A stretch of 56,221 bases of DNA from an uncultured Muribaculaceae bacterium (GCA_910588035.1 CAJUPY010000018.1:1-56221), one strand, 5' to 3'; shown: positions 7,277 through 17,167, counted from the stretch's first letter. The notes: a model not told the origin generated them from the sequence alone. Numbers and translations: made by a program.

Positions 7277-8656
7277 ATGCAAGATAAAACAACTTTCGGA
7301 TCTAAAATCGGTCTCATAGCCGCTACCGTCGGATCGGCAGTCGGACTTGGCAATGTATGGCGATTTCCAGCCGAGACGCAAGCCAATGGTGGAGCTGCAT
7401 TCCTTCTGATATACGTTTTTTGTGTCTTTCTTCTCGGCATTCCGGTCATGCTCGGAGAATTCACTCTCGGTCGCGGAGGAAAAAGTGACGCGGTCGGGGT
7501 CTACCGCCACTTTGCTCCGAAGAAACCATGGTGGATGGCAGGTGCAGTAGCCACATCAGCATCTTACCTTATTTTATGTTTCTACATGGTAGTCGCAGGG
7601 TGGACCCTGGAATATCTTATAAAGTCGTTGACCGGCGAACTCTACACTGTCGTCCCAGAAGTAGCGGGAGCATCAGGAATAGAGGCATACGACATTCAGT
7701 TCACCGCCAGAATGCATGAGTATATTTCCGACGGTCTTTCTCCAATTCTATACACTTACCTGTTGATACTAATCAATCTCGGAGTGCTTCTTCTCGGAGT
7801 GAAAAAAGGCATTGAACGTCTGTCAAACATTCTGATGCCACTGTTGTTCGCCCTCCTTGTTGTCTTTTGTCTTGCTGCATTCACCCTCCCAAAAGCATCA
7901 GAAGGACTCAATTTTTTCCTTAATCCCGATTTCTCAAAAATCACGCCCAAGGTCTTCATTGATGCACTCGGACAGGCTTTTTTCTCACTGAGCCTCGGCA
8001 TGGGCATTCTCGTCACCTATTCATCTTATTTTCCCAAGTCAACCAATCTAACACGAACGGCTGTCACAGTGTCACTCCTCGATTTGCTTGTAGCCGTGAT
8101 GATGGGACTCATAATCTTTCCCGCCGTCATGTCATTCGGGCTTGAGGATCACACCTTTGAGGGTGTCACACTTGTTTTTGTGACACTGCCCGAAGTCTTC
8201 ACCCAGATGCCGGGCACTCAACTCTGGTCAGTGTTGTTCTTCTTGCTTCTGCTTGTGGCGGCAGTGACCTCCACAATCTCCATAGCCGAAGTCACGGTTG
8301 CATTTTTCCGCGACAGATTTGGAATGAAAAGGCGCAACGCATGTCTTGTCGTGATTCTTCCGCTTTTTATCTTCAGCGCAGTGTGTTCCTTGTCAAACGG
8401 TCCGTGGAGCGACTTCAGAATCTATGGCATGACTATTTTTGATTTTCTCGACACATTTGCCACCAACATTCTCTTACCTGTCGGGGCAATCATAATGTCG
8501 ATTTTCCTTGGGTGGTTCGCTCCTGAAAATCTGCTCTATAACCAATTGACAAACCACGGAACGATCAACTCTCGCCTGCTGCCGGCGATAATCTTCATTT
8601 TGAAATGGTTCGCACCAGTCGCGATTACCGTCATTCTCATCGCACGCTTCATTTAG
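7277..8656 (+). CDS. Sodium-dependent NSS-family (SNF) transporter 1
   Basis: The protein belongs to the neurotransmitter:sodium symporter family, LeuT fold, which couples sodium entry to uptake of amino acids or related compounds across the inner membrane. TM1 has the family signature GSAVGLGNVWRFP, and TM6-TM8-like segments such as LGQAFFSLSLGMGILVTYSS match sodium-site regions. About 11-12 hydrophobic segments fill 459 residues. I chose ATG 7277 (MQDKTTFGSKIG) because the earlier TTG lies in the promoter -7 box. A paralogue lies at 28193-29554. Substrate is unknown. It is monocistronic, divergent from mutS2 and convergent with the PrsW gene. Confidence 0.92.
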   Translation: MQDKTTFGSKIGLIAATVGSAVGLGNVWRFPAETQANGGAAFLLIYVFCVFLLGIPVMLGEFTLGRGGKSDAVGVYRHFAPKKPWWMAGAVATSASYLILCFYMVVAGWTLEYLIKSLTGELYTVVPEVAGASGIEAYDIQFTARMHEYISDGLSPILYTYLLILINLGVLLLGVKKGIERLSNILMPLLFALLVVFCLAAFTLPKASEGLNFFLNPDFSKITPKVFIDALGQAFFSLSLGMGILVTYSSYFPKSTNLTRTAVTVSLLDLLVAVMMGLIIFPAVMSFGLEDHTFEGVTLVFVTLPEVFTQMPGTQLWSVLFFLLLLVAAVTSTISIAEVTVAFFRDRFGMKRRNACLVVILPLFIFSAVCSLSNGPWSDFRIYGMTIFDFLDTFATNILLPVGAIIMSIFLGWFAPENLLYNQLTNHGTINSRLLPAIIFILKWFAPVAITVILIARFI

Positions 8657-8664
8657 AGCCTGTC

Positions 8665-9702
8665 TTACATCAATTTTGACTGATAATCTTGTGCCTGACG
8701 CAGATATGTCATTAGCAGAAACACCCCGAAGAACGTTATGGCAAGCGCGATATAGATTCCGAACGAATATCCGCAGAACGTGTCGTATAGTCCGTGCAGA
8801 ACGCTTGGAACCGCAATAGCGAGGAAATAAAGCGAGCGGCGATAAAGTGGATAAAGTTTTGCAAACCCGACAAAATAGCCGGCGATTCCGGTCCACGTGG
8901 CATGCAAAAACGGAAGGCTCGTCAGACGCGCTATGTTAAGGAAGAAAGAGACATCGTAGTCATAATTGACATTGACAGACATCTGATACTGGACTCCTTC
9001 ATAGACTCCGAACGCGATGCCCGACATCAGTCCATAGAACAACAGTGTTTTCGGTTGCAGGGGTTCTAAAGCAAATCTATATATGATCAGAAGCGGCAAC
9101 ATCTTGAAAAACTCTTCAGTCAGACCGACTCCGAACACATAGCCCAACATCTTGACCGGAAACGACGAACCGACCAACATATAGAATGGATTCAGGTTAG
9201 GCAGGCCCATTACGTCCCATATAAGAAAGACAACAGCCTGGGTCAGAAAAAAAACCGCAAACACGGTCTTGACGGCGACTTGCTTTGTGGAAAAGAAATA
9301 ATAGAAAAACAAGCCCCAGATTGTCGAAAAATATAATGCGACAAGATAAAAGACCATGAATCCCGAAATAGGCAGAGTCATCAGCAGACTCGGACAAAGA
9401 CCTATCAAGGCAAGCAACAGAAAGCGTTTGTCACTGAGCCATTGTTTCTTTCTGAACAGACTGACAGGCAAAATAAGTTCGGAGCCTATTCTCTTAAGCT
9501 GCTCACCGAGATTGCCACGATTACCGATTTTTGGCTTCAATCCGGCCTGTTTCAGAAATGTGGATACAGTTGCCGTATAGTTGGTCTGGCTATCTCGGGC
9601 ACGGTCATGAAGAAGTATTTTTCCGTCATTGACATACTGGAGCACAAGATTAATATCGTATGGGCCGAAACTGCTGTTGTTTCTCTCAATGTAAATAGCC
9701 AT
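8665..9702 (-). CDS. PrsW-family intramembrane protease with N-terminal GYF_2-like domain
   Basis: Residues 1-55 (IYIERNNSSFGPYDINLVLQ...) resemble a GYF_2 domain, common before membrane proteins in Bacteroidetes. From about 95 the protein is polytopic. The PrsW glutamic-protease signature is present: EE at 196-197 with K200 (GLTEEFFKMLP), E235 (FGVYEGVQY), H267 (FLHATWTG) and H303 (VLHGLYD). PrsW proteins cleave membrane proteins, classically anti-sigma factors in Bacillus; the target here is unknown. It lies 12 bases after cdaA and is last in the folP-cdaA operon. The association with a c-di-AMP cyclase is suggestive but untested. Confidence 0.85.
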   Translation of the reverse strand: MAIYIERNNSSFGPYDINLVLQYVNDGKILLHDRARDSQTNYTATVSTFLKQAGLKPKIGNRGNLGEQLKRIGSELILPVSLFRKKQWLSDKRFLLLALIGLCPSLLMTLPISGFMVFYLVALYFSTIWGLFFYYFFSTKQVAVKTVFAVFFLTQAVVFLIWDVMGLPNLNPFYMLVGSSFPVKMLGYVFGVGLTEEFFKMLPLLIIYRFALEPLQPKTLLFYGLMSGIAFGVYEGVQYQMSVNVNYDYDVSFFLNIARLTSLPFLHATWTGIAGYFVGFAKLYPLYRRSLYFLAIAVPSVLHGLYDTFCGYSFGIYIALAITFFGVFLLMTYLRQAQDYQSKLM

Positions 9703-9714
9703 TTGATTGTTATT

Positions 9715-10488
9715 TTAGAGTTCTACAAGTTGAGAGAGCCGATGTTCAAGTTCCGTAGATGACAAACGCGTCGTCAGATTCCCGTGATACGCGATCGAGA
9801 TTCCGCCTGTTTCCTCCGAAACGACGACAGCAACAGCATCGGTGGCTTGCGAGATGCCGAGAGCTGACCTGTGACGGAGGCCGAGGGAACGCGGAATGTT
9901 TGTGTCATGGCTGACAGGGAGAATGCATCCGGCAGCTTTTATCTGGTCGCCGGCAATGATCAATGCACCGTCATGGAGGGGCGAGTTCTTGAAGAAAATA
10001 TTTTCGATCAGGCGTGAGTTGATGTTCGCGTCTATGATGTCTCCGGTCTTCTCATAGTTGTCAAGCGGAACTTTCTGCTGAATGACGATCAGCGCACCGG
10101 TCTTGCTCTTAGCCATGTTCATGCAGGCATAAACTATCGGCATGACCCATTTTTTAGAATCACCTCCGTCTTCAGACTTTCTGTGATGAAACAGATTGGT
10201 CAAGATTTTCCAACGCTTCTGAGACCCGAGTTCGACGAGAAAACGCTTGATCTGATCCTGAAATATGATGACCAGAATCAACAGGCCTATGCTCATGAAC
10301 TTATCCAAAATTGAACCCAGCAATCTCATTTCAAGAATCGCCGAGGTCAACACCCAGACTATTATGAACGCCAACACACCATAAAAAATACTTATGGTGC
10401 CAGACTCCTTCATGATCTTATATAGATAGTAAAGCATGAAGGCGACTAAAACAATGTCTATTATGTCTTTAATGCCGAATGAATCCAA
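9715..10488 (-). CDS. cdaA: Membrane diadenylate cyclase CdaA
   Basis: CdaA makes cyclic di-AMP from two ATP at the inner membrane; the messenger controls potassium and osmotic balance and envelope integrity. Three hydrophobic helices fill residues 1-80, followed by a DisA_N domain with the catalytic DGA (173-175, in LHDGALII) and RHR (205-207, in GLRHRSALGIS) motifs. The 257-residue length is typical. It lies 9 bases after folP. There is no cdaR/ybbR or glmM neighbour as in Firmicutes; instead a GYF-PrsW protease follows. Confidence 0.95.
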   Translation of the reverse strand: MDSFGIKDIIDIVLVAFMLYYLYKIMKESGTISIFYGVLAFIIVWVLTSAILEMRLLGSILDKFMSIGLLILVIIFQDQIKRFLVELGSQKRWKILTNLFHHRKSEDGGDSKKWVMPIVYACMNMAKSKTGALIVIQQKVPLDNYEKTGDIIDANINSRLIENIFFKNSPLHDGALIIAGDQIKAAGCILPVSHDTNIPRSLGLRHRSALGISQATDAVAVVVSEETGGISIAYHGNLTTRLSSTELEHRLSQLVEL

Positions 10489-10497
10489 AGTTTCGTG

Positions 10498-11349
10498 TCA
10501 TTTAGTTGTTGCACAAAATATTTCCACAGCCTCACGCGCCTCTTTGACATCGTGTACCCTCAGAATTGACGCTCCCCGGTCAAGCGCGAGAACATTCAAA
10601 GCTGTGGTTCCGTTAAGCGACTGCGAGGCATCGATCTTGAGTAGCCTTCCGATCATTGATTTCCGCGATATGCCGACCAACACCGGACAGCCCAATTGCC
10701 TGAAAACTTCAAGATCTCTCATCAACCGGTAGTTCTGTTCGACAGTCTTGCCAAATCCGAATCCCGGATCAATGATCACATCGTTCACGCCCGACAACGC
10801 GAGCCTGTTGAGCTTCTCACCGAGATCGTCAAGCACAGTGGCGGTGACACCACGCTCACCATAATCGGTCAACGACTGCATTGTTGACGGTGTTCCCCTC
10901 ATATGCATCAATATGTATGGCACGCCGAGAGCCGCAACGGTTTCAAACATCTTCTCATCTAGATCTCCGCCTGAGATATCGTTGACCATATCACAACCCA
11001 ATGATCTCACTGCCTCTCGGGCCACATCAGATCTGAACGTGTCTACAGATACAGGCATGTCGGGTGCTATTCGCCTGATCTGCTCCATTCCGGCGGCGAG
11101 CCTCCTCTTTTCTTCGTCGGCCGACACTTCGCCGGCTCCGGGCCGCGATGAATAAGCCCCGACGTCAAGCATGTCGGCACCCTCTTCAACCATTCTTTCC
11201 ACACGCCTTGCAATCGAGTCGGCATCGGTCGTTCGTGAGGCATCGAAGAACGAATCGGGAGTGACGTTGATTATTCCCGCAACGACAGGATGCTCAAATT
11301 TGATGAGACGGCCTGAAAGATTGAGCGTAAACGGACGAAAAGATGTCAT
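10498..11349 (-). CDS. folP: Dihydropteroate synthase
   Basis: FolP condenses 6-hydroxymethyl-dihydropterin pyrophosphate with p-aminobenzoate; it is the sulfonamide target. The 283-residue TIM barrel has the two classic signatures: GIINVTPDSFFD with the pterin-side loop, and MLDVGAYSSRPGA. VNDISGG, DPGFGFGKT and a late GISRKSMIG lysine loop are also present. It is the first gene of an operon with cdaA and the PrsW protease. A promoter at 11384-11415 overlaps the terminator of the upstream amidase operon, leaving about a 30-base leader. Confidence 0.96.
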   Translation of the reverse strand: MTSFRPFTLNLSGRLIKFEHPVVAGIINVTPDSFFDASRTTDADSIARRVERMVEEGADMLDVGAYSSRPGAGEVSADEEKRRLAAGMEQIRRIAPDMPVSVDTFRSDVAREAVRSLGCDMVNDISGGDLDEKMFETVAALGVPYILMHMRGTPSTMQSLTDYGERGVTATVLDDLGEKLNRLALSGVNDVIIDPGFGFGKTVEQNYRLMRDLEVFRQLGCPVLVGISRKSMIGRLLKIDASQSLNGTTALNVLALDRGASILRVHDVKEAREAVEIFCATTK

Positions 11350-11383
11350 GGCTATCGGTTATCTTAGATCTTTTTTATTTTCG

Positions 11384-11415
11384 CAAAGGTAGCAAAAAAT
11401 CAGGAACCTCGCCAA
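11384..11415 (-). promoter_or_regulatory. folP promoter, TTG-N21-TACCTTTG
   Basis: On the minus strand TTG (11413-11415), 21 bases, then TACCTTTG (11384-11391). The TTG is in the loop of the upstream terminator and the spacer contains its descending arm and T tract, so the two signals share DNA. Confidence 0.55.
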
Positions 11416-11433
11416 TTTTGATGAGGTTCCTGA
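11394..11433 (-). terminator. Terminator of the amidase operon
   Basis: Perfect 11-bp arms TCAGGAACCTC (11400-11410) and GAGGTTCCTGA (11423-11433) are followed on the minus strand by six T (11394-11399). It lies 26 bases after the stop of the last amidase gene. Confidence 0.9.
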
Positions 11434-11459
11434 AACTAAAGTACTTTTTAACAGGCAAT

Positions 11460-13871
11460 TTACCTGACGGTGATCTTTCGGCTGACAACTGAGTCTGTCA
11501 TCATGACCCTCACCACATAGGTACCACTTCCGACTTGAGACAGCGACATCACGTTGCCTTCTGCTGCTGCGACAAGAGATCCGTCTGTGGCATAGAGGTA
11601 AATCTCCGAGACCTCATCGTCACTCACCACTCTCAGCTCATTGCGGTCATTCTCAATTCTGAACCGGTTGTCAATGACGACATCTTCCACACCTGCCTCA
11701 CCCGATCGACGCACCATCTGATCGATTGAGAAAGTGCCGCTCTGTGTCACGGGACTTTCCTGCTGGTCAAGACGAATGCCGCAGAACGAATAAGGAGTGC
11801 TGTCGAGAAGACCGGTGAGTTTGACCTCGTAATATTTCCAGCCTCTGAAATCAAGGTTAGCAATCCTGTAATATTTCGTGTCGGTGCCACTGGTGAATCC
11901 GAGCATCAGATCGTGTCTGTTGAAATCGCCGTTGATATGGAGACCGACAACATCTCCGTCATAATATTGAGCATTGTTCTCTCCGATATAGTCCCAATAG
12001 GCGTGCCCCTCGCGGTAGTTACCGAACACATAGGTGAACTTCGAGCCATAGGAACCGAACAGTTTATCGGAAGAAGACCGTGTGTAGGTCGGTGAACTCT
12101 TCAACCCTGAACTCAAGTCGGCATTACCGGCAAAGAGAGAACCTTCAAAGGCCTCGACTACCTCGCCTTCTTTCTCCCTGCCTTCATCTGTGGCACTGAA
12201 CTCGACGACAATATTTTCGTTCAGCGGAAGTTTCTCCGTATCTCGCAATTCGCCCGACAGTGTCGCCTTGTATTTTTTTCCTGCCGTAAGGTTAGCAGTC
12301 AGCTGATAAATTACATTACCATATCCGTTTGACAGCGTGTTAAACTTACAAGAACGCTTGTTTGGAGACAATGACACACCGCTCTCATCGGTAATGACAA
12401 GTTGGTCATAGATCTTTGAATAATCGATCGATTTGTCGAAGCGGAATTCCAACACCGGCTTCTGGTAGTGGATCACACCACCGTCTGTCGGATAGGTGTC
12501 TGTCAGCTCAAGACGACTGCGTCCGCGTGTCGTGAACGAGAACTCAAAGTCCGACTCCATCTCAGGGTGAGCCACATGGCGGTCGGGAGTACATGCCGAA
12601 CTTGCGAGTCTCACCGTGTAGGTTGTCGAAGCGTCAAACGAAATGTCAGGGATAAACTCGACCTTACGGTAAGAATCTGAAAAACGCATATATCCGTCAA
12701 CTTCCGGAGTGATTGAGAATGCTTTCTCAAATGACTCCACGTCGACATCGTAATTGAATCTCATCTCTACTCGGGTCGCACAGCTGACAAGTTCGTCGTC
12801 GGCGACATCCGGACTGTGTGACGTGACCTTCAACGGATCGGGACGCTTCATGCTCAACGGAGCATCGTTATAAGTGACCTCATTCGCTTTTACACTGACT
12901 TGATATTCCTCACTGTAATACTGATCGTGAGTAACCTTGACAGTATAGTCTCCGGGGGCGACCTCACGGAACACGAACACGCCATTATACATGTTGTCGG
13001 TAGCCTTGCTCTGAACTACATTTCCGGCTTTGTCAAGCAATTTGACAAAGGCTCCGTTAATGGGTGCGAAGCGGTCTCGCCCATAATTTGAGAAAGACAC
13101 CGGCATGTCTTTCTCACGCAGATTGTGATCGTCATAGACCACACCGGCGACATTTCCTGTCACAAAACGGTCTTCAGTGTCATAAAACTCCATGATGGTC
13201 TTGACAAAATGCCATGCTTCAAGCCACCAGAAATCGTCGTTCATCAAACGATATGCCTCAGGACGATGCTCATGCATGCCACCCTCTGACAGCAATCCGA
13301 CGACATAAAGCGTGCGGAGAACGCCAAGACCACCTTTCCACTGATTGTCATAGAACGTCAGGTCACCACAGACATACTCCGTGTCACGTGTCCAATGAGA
13401 CAGTTTGCTCGAATGCAGGTTTTTCCACAATATCTTACTCAGAGTGACATTCTCCGGATAGCGCGGCGTTCCGATGACATTCTCGCGGTAAAGCATCAGC
13501 GGATAATTCACATCTTCTCCCGCATTTGAATGAATGGAGAAGAACAAGTCAACACCGAGCTGATTGGCCTCTTCGGCAATTCCAGACAACGACCTGTCGT
13601 CTGCTTCCGTATTTTTTGTACGTGAGAGGTAGGGTTTCGCACCAAGTGATTTGAGAATATGATACATATGCAACCCTTTGTATAGGTTGCTTTTTGATTC
13701 CCAGTAACCCGCGGTGTCGTTTGAGGCGAACGGATAGATCTGAATCGGTCGGTCATTGCTTGTATAACCGCCATGACCGGGATTGATATAGATCTTCAGA
13801 TCACTCATTCGTTTGGCATCGGCTGAGACGAATGCCATAAGCGCCAAAAGCGCGAAAATTATCTTTTTCAT
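11460..13871 (-). CDS. Secreted N-acetylmuramoyl-L-alanine amidase A with Ig-like domains and T9SS tail
   Basis: The Amidase_3 fold cleaves the bond between N-acetylmuramic acid and L-alanine of peptidoglycan stem peptides. After a signal peptide (about 1-19), the zinc ligands H33 (NPGHGG), E58 (YWESKSNL) and H114 (FFSIHSNA) and the catalytic E196 (LLSEGG) are all present. A transthyretin-like segment follows at about 265-340, then two Big_5-type Ig-like domains (about 345-455 and 455-565), a jelly-roll-like region (about 575-720) and a C-terminal sorting-like tail ending VVSRKITVR. At 803 residues it is far longer than the catalytic domain. It is last in the operon; its ATG overlaps the propeller A stop as ATGA. 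Substrate cell type is unknown. Confidence 0.88.
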   Translation of the reverse strand: MKKIIFALLALMAFVSADAKRMSDLKIYINPGHGGYTSNDRPIQIYPFASNDTAGYWESKSNLYKGLHMYHILKSLGAKPYLSRTKNTEADDRSLSGIAEEANQLGVDLFFSIHSNAGEDVNYPLMLYRENVIGTPRYPENVTLSKILWKNLHSSKLSHWTRDTEYVCGDLTFYDNQWKGGLGVLRTLYVVGLLSEGGMHEHRPEAYRLMNDDFWWLEAWHFVKTIMEFYDTEDRFVTGNVAGVVYDDHNLREKDMPVSFSNYGRDRFAPINGAFVKLLDKAGNVVQSKATDNMYNGVFVFREVAPGDYTVKVTHDQYYSEEYQVSVKANEVTYNDAPLSMKRPDPLKVTSHSPDVADDELVSCATRVEMRFNYDVDVESFEKAFSITPEVDGYMRFSDSYRKVEFIPDISFDASTTYTVRLASSACTPDRHVAHPEMESDFEFSFTTRGRSRLELTDTYPTDGGVIHYQKPVLEFRFDKSIDYSKIYDQLVITDESGVSLSPNKRSCKFNTLSNGYGNVIYQLTANLTAGKKYKATLSGELRDTEKLPLNENIVVEFSATDEGREKEGEVVEAFEGSLFAGNADLSSGLKSSPTYTRSSSDKLFGSYGSKFTYVFGNYREGHAYWDYIGENNAQYYDGDVVGLHINGDFNRHDLMLGFTSGTDTKYYRIANLDFRGWKYYEVKLTGLLDSTPYSFCGIRLDQQESPVTQSGTFSIDQMVRRSGEAGVEDVVIDNRFRIENDRNELRVVSDDEVSEIYLYATDGSLVAAAEGNVMSLSQVGSGTYVVRVMMTDSVVSRKITVR

Positions 13872-14740
13872 TTCTTATCGGGCATTTGGCGGTTCACAAT
13901 CACGTTCATTCTATACATCTCTCCTTCGACTGTCGAATAGACAACATCTCCGGTCACAGGCGACGCTGTAAGTTCTGATACCGTCACTTCATCAGGCGTT
14001 ACCGAAACTTCACCCCCTGTTGTCAGATCGAGAACGACAATTTTTGATTCGGTGACGACATAACCATCATCGCTGGTGACAACAAAAGCCACGGCATCAT
14101 TGTCAACCCACGACGGAAAATCACCCTTCAGTGACAGACAACGCGCATTAGAGCCGTCAAGATCACTTACGAACACTCCTTTGAACGGCTCATTGAACAA
14201 CAGACGTGTGCCGTCGGGCGAGATAGACGCCCAGAGATAGGAATGTGCTCCGTCGACAGGCGACAATTCTTTGACAACGCCATCTACGGCAACATTAATG
14301 TGATCATAATCGGCCACAGCATATGTGGTCCGGTCGATTGACTGAAGGGCTTTTGACTTTCGGCTCGGTCCTTCAAGACGTGTGCTGCGTCCTGTCAAGA
14401 TGTCGACGCATCTCACATCGCGGTTGATCAACCCATCGACGCTGACCGCTGTACGGTAAAAGACCCTGCGGCTGTCAGTCGAAAAGACAGGGGCGAAACC
14501 TGCGGCCGCCGATTCATCGAGCAACGAAACAGCCCCGGTAGACATGTCATAGGCGTTGAGGCCGGTGTGGTCAACTGATGAATACAGCAACAACGCACCG
14601 TCAGGACTGAGAACGGGGTGACATGCGTCTCCCGGCATCTTCAGGCCGACGGCGTCAGTCACTTCAATTTCGACAGCACCTGCCGAGGCCGAAGCCACAA
14701 CAAGTGCTGTCATGATAGCAATTGATTTATAGGAAATCAT
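13868..14740 (-). CDS. Secreted TolB/PD40-like beta-propeller protein A
   Basis: A 290-residue protein with an N-terminal signal peptide (about 1-22) and several WD40-like/PD40 repeats, seen as recurring SPDG-type blades (HPVLSPDGALLLYSS, WASISPDGTRLLFNE). No catalytic motif and no sorting tail are visible. It sits 4 bases after amidase B and overlaps amidase A by 4 bases, so it is translationally coupled to amidase A. Its paralogue, propeller B, precedes amidase B in the same way. I infer a dedicated partner, such as a scaffold, inhibitor or substrate-presenting protein. The family gives no specific function. Confidence 0.75.
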   Translation of the reverse strand: MISYKSIAIMTALVVASASAGAVEIEVTDAVGLKMPGDACHPVLSPDGALLLYSSVDHTGLNAYDMSTGAVSLLDESAAAGFAPVFSTDSRRVFYRTAVSVDGLINRDVRCVDILTGRSTRLEGPSRKSKALQSIDRTTYAVADYDHINVAVDGVVKELSPVDGAHSYLWASISPDGTRLLFNEPFKGVFVSDLDGSNARCLSLKGDFPSWVDNDAVAFVVTSDDGYVVTESKIVVLDLTTGGEVSVTPDEVTVSELTASPVTGDVVYSTVEGEMYRMNVIVNRQMPDKK

Positions 14741-14744
14741 CTGA

Positions 14745-17162
14745 TCAATGTTTTACAATTATTTTCTTCACAGCCACGTTTCCGGAATTGGCGAGCGTGA
14801 TTTTTGCGAAATAAACTCCGTCGGCAATTGAAGAAACGTTGATTACGTTACCTGAAGCCGAAGCTACCGTAGCACCCGACATCGAGACAAGCTCAACCGA
14901 TGAGATCAACATATCGGCATTGGCCACCAACAGTTCAGAGGCAGGATTGGGTCCGACAGTGACACCGGCAATCTCGACGGTCTCGACACCGCTGTTTTCC
15001 TTGACCATATTGAGGTCGTCAAGACGAATCATGCCTTTGTGGCTCATCTGGGTCGGCACCTCGATCAGTTTAAATCCTGTGAAGGTATATGTTACTCCGC
15101 CTTCAAGCTCGGTCAAAGGAATCTCGATATACTTCCAACCGAGGAAATCGAGATTGGCGATCTTGGCATATTTCACATTTGTCTCTGATGTGAACTGCGC
15201 GAACAGTTCGTTGCCAGAAAGGTCACCATAGATATGTGCTGAAACGATATCTCCGGTTGAAACTGTCAGTTCAGAGGGAACCGAGCGGTCAAACGTAAGT
15301 TCTCCGGGCTCCTCGTTATTTTTTACAAACACATAGTCTACAGCCACAGCCGAAGTTCCGAAAAGACGCTCTTTGGTGTCTCCGCTGACTTTGGCACTTT
15401 CAAAGCCTTTTGAATCATCACTGTTGAAAGTGAACAATGTCGCATCGTCAAACCCGTCTATGTTCTTCTGGTCATTCTTGGCCTCGCCGGCATCCACTGC
15501 CTTGAAATCGATTGACTCACCGTGGCTGAGCGTGATACCGTCGGCATCGGCGATCTTGTCTGAAAGTTCAATGTGGTAAGATTCGCCCACTGTCAGCGAC
15601 TTAGTGAACGGAATGCGGACAAAGCCATATTCGTCACCGGTCTTGCTGTAGGTCATTCCACGTGTGTTCAGGCTGACCTTCGCTCCTTTGGAGTCCGTGA
15701 TTGTGATCTGGTTGAGAATGTTTCTCGTTGCAGGATATTTGTCGAAACGCAACTCGATCGAAGCCCCCTTGTAGTGGACATCATCACCATTTTTCGGGAA
15801 GTGTCCGAGCATCTCCATGAAGTTGCGGTCTGTTGTGAAAAACGACAGTTCAAACGGTTTTTCAAGATTCATGTTTCCGGGGTGCGACGCTTCCGTTGAA
15901 AGAACCACCTTATAATTTGTGTTTGTGGCAAACGGAACTGAAGGCACAAATGTCATAACCGTGTTTGATTCTGACCAGACAAATTTACCCTCGACAGCCG
16001 GAGTGATCGAAAATGCACGCTCTGTCGACTTAGTGTCCATATCCCAGTTGAACGTGAATGAGATTTTGGTGTTGCATAGCAACGGTTCGTCTCCTTCTTT
16101 CCAAACCGGTGAATAGCTGACCACGACAGGAGGAGTGTTTCTGACCTTGTCCATTTTGATGTTGGCATATGTGGCGCAATCGGCCTTCACTTCAACCGAA
16201 GTCTCATAGGTGTAATGTGTGTCTTTGGTCGCCACCAGGTTATATGTACCGGGCTCCAGATCTTTAAACGCATAGACACCGTTGAACAGATTGTCAGTGA
16301 CATATTCCGCCAGCTTCTTCGACTTGTCGGCATTGTAGAGCTCTATTTTGGCACCATCGACCGTTGTCAACAAGTCTTCGTTAAACATTTTGTATGAGCC
16401 CTCACGAAGAAAACGTGAATCGTTGACACGTCCGATGATCACTCCCTTTGTATCACCCTGCAAGCCGAAATATTCATCGACCGCCTTGCGGAAATGCCAT
16501 GCCTCGAGCCACTTGAAATCGTTATTCATCAAACGGTAGGTTTCAGGAATATAATCATGGAATGATCCTTCCGACAGCATTCCGTCTACAGTCAGAGCGC
16601 GCAGAACGCCGAGACCCGACGTACCCCATGATTTGTAGAACGACCAGTCACCGCGAATGGCATAATTATTTGTCCATACAGTCACACCGTTCTCATAGAG
16701 ATGTTTACCTAAAATTCCCGACATTTTCTTTGCATTTTCACGTACAGGCTCATCGTCATACCCGCGGTAGAGCATCAGGGGGAAGTTGGTACGCGAACTT
16801 GTTCCGGTCGCGTTCGAGTGTATCGAGAAGAAGAAATCGGCCTTTTTCTCATTTGCAAGTCGTCCGATTGTCGTCAGACCGAGGTCATCGGCCGTAGTGT
16901 TTGTTACACGCGACATATAGACCTTTATTCCTTTGGCCTGCAGAAGTTCACGCAACATCAAGCCTTTGTCGAGATTTGCGTTCGATTCCCAGAAACCTTC
17001 CGGATCACCCTGGGCAAAGGGCTCGATGACAACGTTACGGTCATCTGAATCATGACCGCCGTGTCCGGGATTGATGTAGATTATCAAATCAGACGGATTC
17101 ACCGCCGGCATGGTCAGCGAAGCCATAGAACACGCTGCAAGAGTCAACAATATTTTTTTCAT
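14745..17162 (-). CDS. Secreted N-acetylmuramoyl-L-alanine amidase B with Ig-like domains and T9SS tail
   Basis: This 805-residue paralogue of amidase A has the same architecture. A signal peptide (about 1-20) is followed by an Amidase_3 domain with H34 (NPGHGG), E59 (FWESNANL), H115 (FFSIHSNA) and catalytic E198 (MLSEGS). Next come a transthyretin-like domain (about 265-345), two Big_5-like domains, a jelly-roll-like region and a clear T9SS type A tail (VGPNPASELLV... ending AVKKIIVKH). Shared blocks include PLMLYR, GLGVLR, YRLMN and WLEAWHF. It starts 5 bases after propeller B. Divergence from amidase A outside the motifs indicates an old duplication with both copies kept. Confidence 0.88.
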   Translation of the reverse strand: MKKILLTLAACSMASLTMPAVNPSDLIIYINPGHGGHDSDDRNVVIEPFAQGDPEGFWESNANLDKGLMLRELLQAKGIKVYMSRVTNTTADDLGLTTIGRLANEKKADFFFSIHSNATGTSSRTNFPLMLYRGYDDEPVRENAKKMSGILGKHLYENGVTVWTNNYAIRGDWSFYKSWGTSGLGVLRALTVDGMLSEGSFHDYIPETYRLMNNDFKWLEAWHFRKAVDEYFGLQGDTKGVIIGRVNDSRFLREGSYKMFNEDLLTTVDGAKIELYNADKSKKLAEYVTDNLFNGVYAFKDLEPGTYNLVATKDTHYTYETSVEVKADCATYANIKMDKVRNTPPVVVSYSPVWKEGDEPLLCNTKISFTFNWDMDTKSTERAFSITPAVEGKFVWSESNTVMTFVPSVPFATNTNYKVVLSTEASHPGNMNLEKPFELSFFTTDRNFMEMLGHFPKNGDDVHYKGASIELRFDKYPATRNILNQITITDSKGAKVSLNTRGMTYSKTGDEYGFVRIPFTKSLTVGESYHIELSDKIADADGITLSHGESIDFKAVDAGEAKNDQKNIDGFDDATLFTFNSDDSKGFESAKVSGDTKERLFGTSAVAVDYVFVKNNEEPGELTFDRSVPSELTVSTGDIVSAHIYGDLSGNELFAQFTSETNVKYAKIANLDFLGWKYIEIPLTELEGGVTYTFTGFKLIEVPTQMSHKGMIRLDDLNMVKENSGVETVEIAGVTVGPNPASELLVANADMLISSVELVSMSGATVASASGNVINVSSIADGVYFAKITLANSGNVAVKKIIVKH

Positions 17163-17167
17163 GGCGG

